From positions 794,738 through 858,737 of the forward strand of contig CAAGAD010000005.1 of assembly GCA_900767715.1 (NCBI GenBank): 64,000 bases of DNA, given 5' to 3'. Every line of letters begins with the position of its first letter. The first letter of the stretch is position 1. The notes below the pieces were generated by a model that saw only the letters and a list, made by a program, of their open reading frames with translations, did no database searches and had not been told where the DNA came from. A program made the position numbers and the translations under genes. Below, piece by piece: positions 51,577 to 62,293 of the stretch. This stretch comes from Clostridia bacterium. GTDB taxonomy: Bacteria > Bacillota > Clostridia > Christensenellales > UBA1242.

Positions 51577-52461
51577 ATGAAACGAGTTTTTATCAGCATT
51601 ATGGTGTCATTGTTGTTCGTTTTCGGGCTTACGATAGCGGTCGGCAACATATTTATGCCTAATGCTATTGTGGCGCAAGCGTATTCTTACGACACCAAAA
51701 CCATTCAGCAGAAATTGAAGAGTTGGGGCTATTACAAAGGCTCGGTTGATGGCGTATATGGTGCGAAGACTCGCGAGGCGGTCAAAGCCTTTCAAAGAAA
51801 AAACGGGTTGACGGCGGACGGAGTAGTAGGGTCTGCCACAGCCAAGGCTATGGGCATCAGTTCGACCAGCACGACCACGACTTCGACCAGCACAAAGGGT
51901 GATGTGGTGAGCGTCAAAACTTATCAACAAAAACTCAAAAGTTGGGGATATTACACGGGTGCGGTTGACGGCGTGAAGGGCGCAAAAACTGTTTCAGCGG
52001 TCAAGGCTTTCCAGCGCAAGAACGGACTCACAGCGGACGGAATTGTGGGCAATGCCACTGCCAAAGCAATGGGAATATCTGTGAGAGCGGGCACAAACAG
52101 TAGTTATACAAATAATGATACATATCTATTAGCCAAAGCGGTTTACAGTGAAGCGCGTGGAGAACCATACGTCGGTCAAGTGGCGATTGCGGCGGTGATA
52201 TTGAACCGCGTCAAGAGTAGCGCTTTTCCAAACACTGTGGCGGGCGTAATCTATCAGCCTTGGGCATTTACCGCAGTGCACGACGGTCAGTTTGAACTAG
52301 AACCAAACGCCACGGCATACCAAGCGGCACGCGACGCACTCAATGGTTGGGACCCAACTTATGGCAGTATTTATTATTACAATCCACGAACAGCAACAAA
52401 CACGTGGATTCGCAGTCGCAAGGTGACCACCACCATCGGCAAGCACGTGTTCGCGGTGTAG
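51577..52461 (+). CDS. sleB: Spore cortex-lytic enzyme SleB
   Basis: Lytic transglycosylase that breaks down spore cortex during germination. 294 residues: signal peptide (about 1-36, AQAYS), two near-identical peptidoglycan-binding domains (about 40-94 and 112-168; the Bacillus form I recall has one), a Thr/Ser linker, and the Hydrolase_2 catalytic domain (about 183-294). The catalytic glutamate is E192 in VYSEARGEPY. AGGAG lies in the 8-bp gap after spoIIR. It is followed by ypeB, as in Bacillus. Confidence 0.95.
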   Translation: MKRVFISIMVSLLFVFGLTIAVGNIFMPNAIVAQAYSYDTKTIQQKLKSWGYYKGSVDGVYGAKTREAVKAFQRKNGLTADGVVGSATAKAMGISSTSTTTTSTSTKGDVVSVKTYQQKLKSWGYYTGAVDGVKGAKTVSAVKAFQRKNGLTADGIVGNATAKAMGISVRAGTNSSYTNNDTYLLAKAVYSEARGEPYVGQVAIAAVILNRVKSSAFPNTVAGVIYQPWAFTAVHDGQFELEPNATAYQAARDALNGWDPTYGSIYYYNPRTATNTWIRSRKVTTTIGKHVFAV

Positions 52462-52469
52462 GAGGAGTT

Positions 52470-53843
52470 ATGGAAAAGAAGAAAGATAAAAAATCAACTA
52501 ATCAAAACAAAATGCCTGCCAATGTAAAAAGTTTTCTCTACATTGGTTGCGTGGTGGTAGCCATACTCTTGTTGGCGTTTGGAATAAGTCTGTATCAAAA
52601 TTCATTACGTATCAACAACTACCAAAACGTTTTGGAGGGCGTGTATAGGTCGAGTTATTTCAATATGGTGGATAAAGTCAATAACGTGTCAATCGACACC
52701 GACAAACTCACCAACGAAAAAGACAAGGATATGCAAATGCAGACCTTGCGTTCAATCAGCAAGGATTGTGACTCAATCGTGGCGTCGTTGTCACTTTTGT
52801 CAATCAATAGTGCCAATGTCATCGACCTAACCAAGTTTTTCAACCAACTTGGCGGTTTGGCGGACGCATACTGTGACAAACTTTACAATGGTGAGAATTT
52901 GACCGATAGCGACATCAAACAGATTGTCAAGGTCAACGAAAGTTTGCAAAAACTCAAAAACAAAATCAATCCACATAATGAAGGAATGATTATGGGCGAG
53001 TACGATTTCAGTTCAAATAGCATTATGAAGGACGGCAAAAGTCCGTTTGCCAACTCGCTAGGCAATTTGACGGCGGACGAGATTGAATACCCGGCAATGA
53101 TTTTCGACGGGCCATTCTCCACCGCATTGGAAACCAAAAAAGTCAAAGGTCTTGCGGGCGAGATGATTGATAAAGCCACCGCACAAAAAATTGTGCAAGA
53201 CAAAGTGTTCGCAGGCAAAAAAGTGACAATCAAGTCAACGAGCGAAACCAACGCTGACCTAGATAGTTGGGACTTTAACGTAATCGTTGACGATCAAAAA
53301 TATTTCGCCCAGATAAGCAAGCAAGGGGGAATGCTTCTCACTTTGAGTGGCGAAGCGATTTCTAGCGAACCAATGATTGACGAAAACGAAGCAAAGCAAG
53401 TGGCAGAAAAATATGCCACCGCGTTGGGCTTCGAGAATATGAAGACCGTTTGGGTTGATACATATCAAAACACCAGTTACATCAACCTTGCACCTGTTGT
53501 AGATGATTGCATTCTTTATCCAGACCTTGTTAAAGTCAAGGTGGATTTGACCAGCAAGCGCGTTATTGGTTGGGACGCACAAAATTACGCATTCAACCAC
53601 ACTAGCCGTTCAACCACACCGGCACTCGATGAAGCAGAAGTGCTAGCCAACCTTGAAGGCGAAAATGTAATGGCTTCAAGCCTTGCAATCATACCAATGG
53701 ACGACGGCATTGAAATGCTCACTTATGAGTTCGTTAGCATTCGTGACGACGGCACATACTACATTTACTATTCAGCCGACAATGGTGCGATGATAAAAAT
53801 TATGAAAGAAATAACCACAGATAAAGTTCATAAATTAATTTAA
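52470..53843 (+). CDS. ypeB: Germination protein YpeB
   Basis: Partner that stabilises and localises SleB in the dormant spore. 457 residues: a basic N-terminus, one membrane segment (about 25-45), a helical region, and a C-terminal half with PepSY-like repeats (about 255-455). The start at 52470 follows GTAGGAGGAG; the open frame extends upstream into sleB but without a ribosome site. It lies 8 bp after sleB and ends a spoIIR-sleB-ypeB run. Confidence 0.93.
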   Translation: MEKKKDKKSTNQNKMPANVKSFLYIGCVVVAILLLAFGISLYQNSLRINNYQNVLEGVYRSSYFNMVDKVNNVSIDTDKLTNEKDKDMQMQTLRSISKDCDSIVASLSLLSINSANVIDLTKFFNQLGGLADAYCDKLYNGENLTDSDIKQIVKVNESLQKLKNKINPHNEGMIMGEYDFSSNSIMKDGKSPFANSLGNLTADEIEYPAMIFDGPFSTALETKKVKGLAGEMIDKATAQKIVQDKVFAGKKVTIKSTSETNADLDSWDFNVIVDDQKYFAQISKQGGMLLTLSGEAISSEPMIDENEAKQVAEKYATALGFENMKTVWVDTYQNTSYINLAPVVDDCILYPDLVKVKVDLTSKRVIGWDAQNYAFNHTSRSTTPALDEAEVLANLEGENVMASSLAIIPMDDGIEMLTYEFVSIRDDGTYYIYYSADNGAMIKIMKEITTDKVHKLI

Positions 53844-54256
53844 TTAAATATTATTTAAAATAAATAATTAATTAAAAATAAATAAAAAAATATAGACACG
53901 TATTTTTAACTACAAAAATGCGTGTTTTTTAATAAAAAATGCAATAAAAAATAAATATTTCAAAAAAATATTAAATTTTAAATAATAAAAACAAATATTT
54001 AATTTAATTAAAATAAATATTAAAAAATAAATTTTAATTCAAAATAAATAAAATAAAATGCTTGTTTAGGCAAGGTTGTGAAAAAGTTGAATAAAAACTA
54101 GCAATAATTTGTCAAATAAAATTCGGCTAAAAAAATAAAATTTTTAGATATTTTTAATTGCCTTATTAATGAAAAATATTGTATTATATAATATATATAT
54201 TTAATAAATATTTGAGCGAAAACGAGAGAAAATATTTTTGTAGATGAAAGGTTAAT
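53844..54256 (+). other. 413-bp AT-rich intergenic block
   Basis: Almost all A and T, with one terminator (53896-53930) and a small less AT-rich patch (54060-54130, GCAAGGTTGTGAAAAAG and nearby). A TATAAT box at 54187-54192 may be part of the giant surface gene's promoter, but no -35 is evident. No gene is seen. Confidence 0.75.
53896..53930 (+). terminator. Terminator of ypeB
   Basis: ACACGTATTTTT and AAAAATGCGTGT arms (one G-T pair), then T-run. Confidence 0.8.
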
Positions 54257-57200
54257 ATGCGTATGAAAAAAGTTTGGAAAGGTTTAGTAATTGCAATGTT
54301 TGCTTTGACAGCGGTCGTGGGGTCGCTGTTGTTCGGCGTGAACGCCAAAGCGAAAGCATTTGTGAACGTTAGAGAGTACAGTTTGCAGAACCAAAACGAT
54401 GGCGTGATTTTGTCTGTCGAGAAGGTGTTGCGTCCAGTAAGTTGGTCGGGCGAAACGATGACATATTTGGACAGCACTAGCGAAAGTATTAATGCGTCCA
54501 ATTACAAAAAGATTATCACTCGCGTAAACACCCTTAACCCACAAGGCGAACCAGTATTCTACAAAGATATCGAGAATCCAAACGTTGACCCAGACGTTCC
54601 AACCACCACGACGAAGACCATTGTTCGTAATGGTGGCTCGGTTATGCTCAATGACATATACCAACAATCCAGTTTTGAAGAAGTCGAAAACATAATGGTC
54701 AGTTTCGGCAGTTATGGCAATGCCAATTCCACGGGCGGAGAAGTTGACAACGGTCAAAAGTTGAGTGTGCTCACTGTCAGTGCCTTCCTTAATGGCGAAG
54801 AGATTCAAGTCGGCACACGTGAAGCGACAAACGGCTTCACCGACTTTACAATGTTCTTGGATTTGAAATCCGCAATCTATGCCACGGGCGACAACGCGGG
54901 ACAGACTGTTGCAAACCAAGAAGGCAGATATGATTTAAGTTTCACCTATCACCGCGCAGTCAACGGCGCGATTCAGCCAGCAGTTAGTGTAAATTTTAGT
55001 TTCTATCTGCTCAGTCGCAACAATTACACCAAAGAACAGGCAATCAACTCATCAGTATCATATTCCACCCAGCCACGTTTTGCGAACGTTGACGGCAGCA
55101 ACAATAACTATCAGTTCAATTACAAAACTAATAGTTTCCCAACATTGAGCCTTGACCTAGCAAAATATGACGTAACCTTTACTCGTACATACAATGAGAT
55201 AATGGAACAATACGACGTCGAGTACGACTACGCTCAAAACTGCGCTCGCATCGCAAAGACCTTGCTCAACACCACTACATACAGCGACTATGTGAGCCTA
55301 AACGATTATCGCATTTTCACACTCGTATTTACCGATATTGGTGCTTACGACTTTAAATACACGGTCAAATATCAAGACAACGACAACACAATCGTCGTTC
55401 CAAACTACCAAATCAGTGTAGATAGCCAGCACTTGACCGTGTTCGGTTTCCAACTGCATTACAACAAAGACAATAACGGCGACAGCGAACTCAAATATGT
55501 AGAGTTCAATAGTGATGGCAGAACTGGTATGTATGTTCTGTCCGAACTGCAAAACGACATCACCATTGACGAAAATGTTGTCAGTGGTTCAGTCAAATCC
55601 ATCGAAAAGGCGGACGTGTCTGCCGACGGCGTAAACATTGCCGATTTGGAGAACAAGAAGCCAACCGACTTTGGCACAGACGCATTCGTGTCAACCAATC
55701 AAGCGCCTTTGTGGTTTGAAAACCTTGGTTCTTCGGCATTGCCTTTTGAAGCGAGTTCAAAAGTGTATTACGCACAACGTTTGAATAGCGTTTTCACATC
55801 ATCAGCCTACCAAAACAGAATGTTCTTCCCGAACAAAACCTTGCTTGACGGCTATTACATCGTGGTGATGAATTATAAATATTCTACAAACGGGGGCATA
55901 TATAATCAAACCTTTATGTTTAGGGTCAACGGCGAATCTCCAAGAGTGGAAATCCGCACCACGAGTGACCAAACTCGTCCAACCGACCTAACCAACACCA
56001 CCGTTTTGGCACAAGAGTTTACCAACAAAAACGTATTCATCGACTGGACTAAACCAGGTAGATTTGAGAACAGTGTTTCAGCGGTGTATAGTTACAGCGC
56101 GAACTACAATCGCGAAAAGAGCCAAATGACCACTCGCGACGTGCCATTCAACAATGATACACGCCTTTTCACCGAAAACGGCAGTTACATTGTAGATATC
56201 ATTTACGCGGGCAACAAGGCTAATTCGCAAACAATCAGTTTCGTCATAGATAAGGACAGCATTTCGGGCATTTCTGCCAAGGGCGTCTATCAAATCACCG
56301 ACGCAATGGGCAATGTAAGTTACATCTATAACGGGCTTGACTACACCACACGCGCTTCGGTAGATAAGCCATTCACATTGCTTTGGAACAAAAAGGCAAG
56401 TGGCGCTAACATCAAGGTGGAATATTGCTTGACCGAACTTATCGAAGATTTGTCAATCGTTCCACAAGTGATGAACATCAATGGTACGAACAGTTACCTT
56501 CCAGTGCAATACATCGTGGGTGCTACTCCACAGATGACCACAATTAGCGAAAAACCTTCAACCTCGACGGCGGTGTCGAACAACTATTGTTTCTCGGCTA
56601 ACGGCTTCTATTGGTTCCGCCTTACTGATGAAGCGGGCAACAGTGCACAATACTTTATCTTCCTTGATAAAACTAACTCGTCATTCTTGCAATCGGTTAG
56701 TTCGTTGAACACCAACAACATCGTTTCCAGCGATGTCAACATCTTCTGGGGAAGCCACAAAACAATTGTAATGAACAGAAGATACAATGACGGCGACGCG
56801 TTGTCAAAACTATTGGCAGACATCAACAACTCAACTATTACCGATTATGCATCGAATAGCAATATCGCACAGATTCGCAACTATTTGGCAATCGGCAATG
56901 CAAGCAATTTCTATTACAACATTCCGCTCACACAAGTAACTCTCACGGCAAGTTTGTACAACCAATACACCATCGTTGAGCGCACTTTCACACCTTCCAC
57001 CGCTCAAACATCATCTTGGTCAACCACCATTGTGGCAGATCCAAGCCGAAACAATGACGGCGAATATATGGTAAAGTCGCGCGCGGAAAGTAATGTTTTG
57101 GCAGACGGCGAATACAACTGGTCGCACCATTTCGTCATTATGAACACCGACAATGCACAAGTTGTATTGTATGGCTATCAGCAGACTGACAACGCGGTTG

Positions 57201-60200
57201 ACGGCAAATATGTCAGCCCTAACCACGCGTCCAACTATGCGGGACTTCGCGTTGAATGGATGAAGGGTACGGGTGACTATGAAGTAGAATCAATCACCTT
57301 GCAATATTATGGAATCGACCTAACGGACACAGACTCGGTTAATTACCCATACGTCAACAATCCAACCCGTACAATTACCTTGCATGGCACGGAAATCAAC
57401 ACTGTCAATGGTCAAATGCGTTCGGACGCCCTAATGCTGACAAAGGATACCAACGGTGACACCATTTCGGCAGAAGGCAAATACATCATCACCCGTAAAT
57501 ACGTTGGTAGCGACGACACTTTGTCTTACACCTATTACATTGATAGGTCGTCAATCATCGAATACAATTCGGACAATGATTGCATAATTGGTCAAAACAT
57601 CGCCATCAATGCGGGCGACAGAAAGTTTAACAATTTCCAAAAATCACCAATCGAAACACCACAAATCTCGATTGTGAACCAGCAAAGCCAAGCAGTTGAC
57701 ATTTTGCTCAACACCAACAAATTGCCAACTAGCATAACTTGTCCAACGGACAAATTCTATTCAAACCAAAAGTTTGATTCACTCGGCTCACTCACGGGGG
57801 CAGAATTTGACGACTTGAAACGCTTGATGAATGCGTACGCACTCTCAATGGACGTTTTCTATGCCGAATATTATGCCGACAATGGTATGTATGTGGCAAA
57901 ACTGGCAGACAGATTCAACAAGAGCACCGACCGCAACCTTAATGTCAGTGGTGGCAACAACTACAAAGAACAAGGCTATTATATCGTCAAAGTTTATGAT
58001 AGTACGGCTAGTTATGACAATGACTGGCGCACTATTATGAGTACTGGTCGCGGTGGCAGTTACACATTCAGTTACAAGGTGGAGAACGAAAACCCAACCG
58101 GCTATTTCTATGGGCAAGAGAGAAACGGTGAAAAGACTTCGCTTATCAACTATCTCACCACTAAGGACAGCGAGTTGAGTTTTGAGATTCATCAACCAAC
58201 CGACCCATTTATTGCACGTGTGAACGAAAATAATATCACCATTACTCGCTCATACATCGACCTAAATGGCGCGCCAAAGACTGAAACCTATCTCGAAATT
58301 ACCACACAGACGGACGGCACAGTGCTTTACAGCGGTGTCGTGGCACATTTGGTGGCAGGTGAAAGTATTGACAGCACAAATAACGCAGTCATCACCACCA
58401 CATACGCATACTCGCGAGCAGATGTCAGCGAGAGTGAGTTCGGTCTTGGCGAATATTACAAAGCCAACGATAACGGCGGTTTTGACCTAGCATTGACTTA
58501 TCTGGCGGGCACTAACTATTACACCCGTCAATCAAGTGTAATCAACTTTAATTTACTACCAAAGAATGTATATCGCTTCGATGACGCTACACAGACCTTG
58601 ACTGACCAACTCGTGACCGAATTGGACGCCAAGGGTAATACTCTCGAATATTCTTACTCGGTGACGATTCACTACGAAGGCAAGGAAGAAGATTACACAA
58701 CCGCTACTAAAAACTTCTTCTCTAACACTCAAACAATGACAATCGACCACACGCCACCAACAGCGAATGTGACAAGATTGCTATCTACCAACGCAACTTG
58801 GTTGACTAAATATGGCTACACCAACGGCGGTGACAATGATTTGTACGAGTTCGTACAGAACGACATCAATGGCGAAAGATATTATTCATATCGCGCCAAA
58901 GATTTCTTCGCATTCAGCATTGGCAGTGACTTCACCCTCCTAGCCAACACCGATGACAGCGCAAGTTCGATTTACTACCGCAAGATGACTATGTCGCAGA
59001 GCGATAGCAAGGCAGACAGAATGCCAAGCGTACTCCAAGGCGATGTAAACTACAATGATTACAGCAATGAAGCCTATCGCGAAGCATATCGCTTCTCAAC
59101 CACGAATGGCGTGTATAAGTCATTCGGCAACATCACGGGTAGTATAAGACTCGTTAGCGTGCTAGAACGCAACGGCGACCGCAACGCTGACGGCAGTTAT
59201 GACGGCTATTACGAAATCATCGAACTCGATGACGCGGGCAACAGCACATCGTTTGTCGTATTGCTTGACACCAAATCTACCAGTCTTTTGGTAGAATACA
59301 CCGATATGAACGGCAATGTGTTTGACAACCGCACAGTCACGACCAGCGATAATGGCTTGACCGGCTTGGATATCAAGATTAAGAACATCGTTTCTGCCGA
59401 CTTGTTCCAAGAAATCAGCCTTGTTGACAGCACGGGCAGTAATGTGCTGTTCAGTCGTTTGACCAACGCAAACACAGATAGACAACAAATCTATGACGAA
59501 ATTAACGAAATCTTGACCAATTCAAACGCATTCTACTATTTGCGAGTTTCCAACAGATTCGGTACGAATTATAGTTTCGGCTTGGGCGTAACCACCACGG
59601 GCAAAACGCTTAACCTTGCCACACTTGCGAACTATGTAAACGAAGAGGGCGTAACGCAATATTATCTCGACATCTCGAATTGCGACAACGACGGACTCAA
59701 TCTTACTAAGGTCGAACTCGTTAGACGCGACAGCAGTGGTGAACAAATCACTGACGAATACACAGTTTTGCACAACGAAGGCAAGATTGTGATTATGAAG
59801 GGCACAGTCGAGTATGAGCGCATTGAATTCTTAAAGACGGAATGTTGGTATTATGTATATTTGACCGACAGCGCAAACCGTCGTGTTGAACAAGCAATTT
59901 ATGTCGGCGGACAGGGCGAAATTACTATCGACGCGCCTTATATATATAATAATGTATATTATTCTATTAAAGATGTATCTATAAGTTACAAGCCAGGTTT
60001 GTATTCGCCAAACGTAACCCTTATGCGCCTAGATAACTCGGGCTCAATGGTGAACGAAAATGTTACAATCACGCCAATCAATGACGCGGAAACATATTAT
60101 TCAACAATAATTTTGAACCAACCAAGAGCGGTGACTTCGATTTTGGGTACGACCGGTGGCAGATATGAATACACCATTCAAATGCTGTCCACACTCAACA

Positions 60201-62293
60201 ATCTCGTTAGTGAAGTCTATACAGTTGTGATTGACAACCGCTTGCCAGCAGTCAATCTGTTGAACGACAACAACGAAAACAAAAATGGCATTGTCACAAT
60301 GAACAGCGAAACGCCAAATACATCAACCAGCGATAACATTATTATCAGTTGGGCAGATATGAATGACTATTCGCTCGGCATTTATGATTATTCATTCAGT
60401 TTGGAACGTCGTGACAACCAAGGAGAAGTGGAGAATATCGATTTGCTCACACTGGGCACAAACAATCGTTATTACATCTCTCGCGACAAAGAAGGCACGT
60501 ACATTGCTAGATTGAGCGTTTCACTCGGCGAAACCAAACTAACCAAGATGTTCAGTTTCACCGTTGCTAGCACAGGTGAGCGCATGTATTCTGTCAACAA
60601 ACTCGTTGACGGCAACTATGAACGCATTGAAGCGCAAGACAGTATGTCATACAGCAATTTGACAGAAAAACTCAGTGGCGTGTTTGATTTCAGCACAATC
60701 GGCGCATACACTTTGCCAGTTGACGTGTATTTCGTCAATGGCGACTATAATGTTGTGGTAAACGGCGACAAGGGCGTCATCAGCACTACGGTTGCACTCG
60801 TGAATGGCGCATCGAACAGTTCGGGCGCGGTGAGTGTTAACCTTAAATACATCACAACTACAGCAACCAACTATAGTTATTCAAAACTCATATTGATTGT
60901 CAAGATTGATTTGACAGACACAAACAATTTGACAGATTTGTATCTGTACTATTCAAACCCTAATAGCGCAAACCCAGCGCGTCCAGAATTTGTAGCACCA
61001 GAAAAAATGTTGCTCAATTCTATGGAAAAATCTTTCGGCACAAAATCACCTGACACTATCTACGTGCTGGCGAATAAATATTCACAATGTTTTGCGACGG
61101 AGGAATGGGCTACATATTTCGCACAGATGAATAGTCTGTTCGTAAATGTGTATTACAACAATTCGATTGAACCTGTTGCGACAATTAGTATGGCAACATT
61201 GCTCGACCGAAATGGTGAAGACAAAGACATTTTGCGCAGATTCCCACTCACTTACGCCGGTCAGTATTCGTTCGAGATATATGACAAGGCGGGCAATAGA
61301 CAGGTGTTCAAGAACTCCAATGGTCTATCTTTCACCAAATACTCGCTCACACTTATGACCGAAGTGCCAGCAACGATTAATGGCAATGCCATTGTTGACA
61401 ATGCTTGCTACAACGGTGACGTGATGTTTGAAATCTTGAATAGTTCGTCATACGCTTCAATTAACTGCACTATTTATAGAAACGGCGAAGACATCACCAA
61501 TTCCGTTTCACGTGTGGGCAGACTTTACACAATCACCGGCGCGGGCACATACAAGATTGTATATGATGCGACTCACAAGTCGGGCACGACTACTCGCACG
61601 ATACCTACTCGTACAGTAGTGTTCACCATTATAAACCCAGACGAGAGCCGTTTGGCATTCGACTTCACCACAATTAGTTCGTCTTACGACATTACGAAAG
61701 TGGAGAAAATTGAAACGGACGGCACGATTAAAGACGTAACGACAGACTTCAAGGCTTTGTTGGTTAATTCCGCTTTGGTTACGGCGCAAGACTTGGAAAC
61801 ATATGTTGACGCCAACGGAATCAACGTGTTGAAAGTGGGCAACTATAAGGTTTACTATTCAGTAAGCAATAGAAACCTATTGCCCGACCAAGACATTGCA
61901 TTCAATTTTAGAATCAGCAACCAGACGGCAGCAATCTATTCAAGTTTGACGCCAGGTGAAACCACCACCAAGACGGTGACAATCACATACAACCCATACG
62001 TCATTTACAGACAACTCGGCGAATGTGTATTGCACATCTCAAACTTTGGTGATTATGTTATCAACGAATCCACAATCACGGACAGTCTTGTGAAAGAAAT
62101 CACGATTTCTGGCGCGGGCACGTATTATGTTCAACTTTTGGGCGTGGACGATTGCGTGATGAACAGTTTTGTTGTGGAAATCAAAGAGCCACTCAATACT
62201 TTATCTATTGTATTGATTGTGCTTGTCAGCCTTGTGCTCGTGGGCGGACTTATCACCTTCCTAGTACTAAGACACAGAATGAGGGTGAGATAA
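54257..62293 (+). CDS. Giant membrane-anchored surface protein with Ig-like units
   Basis: 2678 residues. N-terminal signal peptide (about 8-33, ending NAKAKAF) and a C-terminal membrane segment (LSIVLIVLVSLVLVGGLITF) followed by RHRMRVR, so the body is outside and the chain is anchored at the C-terminus. The body is Asn/Thr/Tyr/Asp-rich and beta-like, with units that end in D-x-A-G-N (LTDEAGNSAQYFIF, LDDAGNSTSFVVLL, YDKAGNRQVF), a signature of bacterial Ig-like adhesin domains. No LPXTG, no enzyme motif and few Cys. AAAGG precedes the ATG. Probably an adhesin or surface layer component. Its stop overlaps the next gene's start. Confidence 0.85.
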   Translation: MRMKKVWKGLVIAMFALTAVVGSLLFGVNAKAKAFVNVREYSLQNQNDGVILSVEKVLRPVSWSGETMTYLDSTSESINASNYKKIITRVNTLNPQGEPVFYKDIENPNVDPDVPTTTTKTIVRNGGSVMLNDIYQQSSFEEVENIMVSFGSYGNANSTGGEVDNGQKLSVLTVSAFLNGEEIQVGTREATNGFTDFTMFLDLKSAIYATGDNAGQTVANQEGRYDLSFTYHRAVNGAIQPAVSVNFSFYLLSRNNYTKEQAINSSVSYSTQPRFANVDGSNNNYQFNYKTNSFPTLSLDLAKYDVTFTRTYNEIMEQYDVEYDYAQNCARIAKTLLNTTTYSDYVSLNDYRIFTLVFTDIGAYDFKYTVKYQDNDNTIVVPNYQISVDSQHLTVFGFQLHYNKDNNGDSELKYVEFNSDGRTGMYVLSELQNDITIDENVVSGSVKSIEKADVSADGVNIADLENKKPTDFGTDAFVSTNQAPLWFENLGSSALPFEASSKVYYAQRLNSVFTSSAYQNRMFFPNKTLLDGYYIVVMNYKYSTNGGIYNQTFMFRVNGESPRVEIRTTSDQTRPTDLTNTTVLAQEFTNKNVFIDWTKPGRFENSVSAVYSYSANYNREKSQMTTRDVPFNNDTRLFTENGSYIVDIIYAGNKANSQTISFVIDKDSISGISAKGVYQITDAMGNVSYIYNGLDYTTRASVDKPFTLLWNKKASGANIKVEYCLTELIEDLSIVPQVMNINGTNSYLPVQYIVGATPQMTTISEKPSTSTAVSNNYCFSANGFYWFRLTDEAGNSAQYFIFLDKTNSSFLQSVSSLNTNNIVSSDVNIFWGSHKTIVMNRRYNDGDALSKLLADINNSTITDYASNSNIAQIRNYLAIGNASNFYYNIPLTQVTLTASLYNQYTIVERTFTPSTAQTSSWSTTIVADPSRNNDGEYMVKSRAESNVLADGEYNWSHHFVIMNTDNAQVVLYGYQQTDNAVDGKYVSPNHASNYAGLRVEWMKGTGDYEVESITLQYYGIDLTDTDSVNYPYVNNPTRTITLHGTEINTVNGQMRSDALMLTKDTNGDTISAEGKYIITRKYVGSDDTLSYTYYIDRSSIIEYNSDNDCIIGQNIAINAGDRKFNNFQKSPIETPQISIVNQQSQAVDILLNTNKLPTSITCPTDKFYSNQKFDSLGSLTGAEFDDLKRLMNAYALSMDVFYAEYYADNGMYVAKLADRFNKSTDRNLNVSGGNNYKEQGYYIVKVYDSTASYDNDWRTIMSTGRGGSYTFSYKVENENPTGYFYGQERNGEKTSLINYLTTKDSELSFEIHQPTDPFIARVNENNITITRSYIDLNGAPKTETYLEITTQTDGTVLYSGVVAHLVAGESIDSTNNAVITTTYAYSRADVSESEFGLGEYYKANDNGGFDLALTYLAGTNYYTRQSSVINFNLLPKNVYRFDDATQTLTDQLVTELDAKGNTLEYSYSVTIHYEGKEEDYTTATKNFFSNTQTMTIDHTPPTANVTRLLSTNATWLTKYGYTNGGDNDLYEFVQNDINGERYYSYRAKDFFAFSIGSDFTLLANTDDSASSIYYRKMTMSQSDSKADRMPSVLQGDVNYNDYSNEAYREAYRFSTTNGVYKSFGNITGSIRLVSVLERNGDRNADGSYDGYYEIIELDDAGNSTSFVVLLDTKSTSLLVEYTDMNGNVFDNRTVTTSDNGLTGLDIKIKNIVSADLFQEISLVDSTGSNVLFSRLTNANTDRQQIYDEINEILTNSNAFYYLRVSNRFGTNYSFGLGVTTTGKTLNLATLANYVNEEGVTQYYLDISNCDNDGLNLTKVELVRRDSSGEQITDEYTVLHNEGKIVIMKGTVEYERIEFLKTECWYYVYLTDSANRRVEQAIYVGGQGEITIDAPYIYNNVYYSIKDVSISYKPGLYSPNVTLMRLDNSGSMVNENVTITPINDAETYYSTIILNQPRAVTSILGTTGGRYEYTIQMLSTLNNLVSEVYTVVIDNRLPAVNLLNDNNENKNGIVTMNSETPNTSTSDNIIISWADMNDYSLGIYDYSFSLERRDNQGEVENIDLLTLGTNNRYYISRDKEGTYIARLSVSLGETKLTKMFSFTVASTGERMYSVNKLVDGNYERIEAQDSMSYSNLTEKLSGVFDFSTIGAYTLPVDVYFVNGDYNVVVNGDKGVISTTVALVNGASNSSGAVSVNLKYITTTATNYSYSKLILIVKIDLTDTNNLTDLYLYYSNPNSANPARPEFVAPEKMLLNSMEKSFGTKSPDTIYVLANKYSQCFATEEWATYFAQMNSLFVNVYYNNSIEPVATISMATLLDRNGEDKDILRRFPLTYAGQYSFEIYDKAGNRQVFKNSNGLSFTKYSLTLMTEVPATINGNAIVDNACYNGDVMFEILNSSSYASINCTIYRNGEDITNSVSRVGRLYTITGAGTYKIVYDATHKSGTTTRTIPTRTVVFTIINPDESRLAFDFTTISSSYDITKVEKIETDGTIKDVTTDFKALLVNSALVTAQDLETYVDANGINVLKVGNYKVYYSVSNRNLLPDQDIAFNFRISNQTAAIYSSLTPGETTTKTVTITYNPYVIYRQLGECVLHISNFGDYVINESTITDSLVKEITISGAGTYYVQLLGVDDCVMNSFVVEIKEPLNTLSIVLIVLVSLVLVGGLITFLVLRHRMRVR

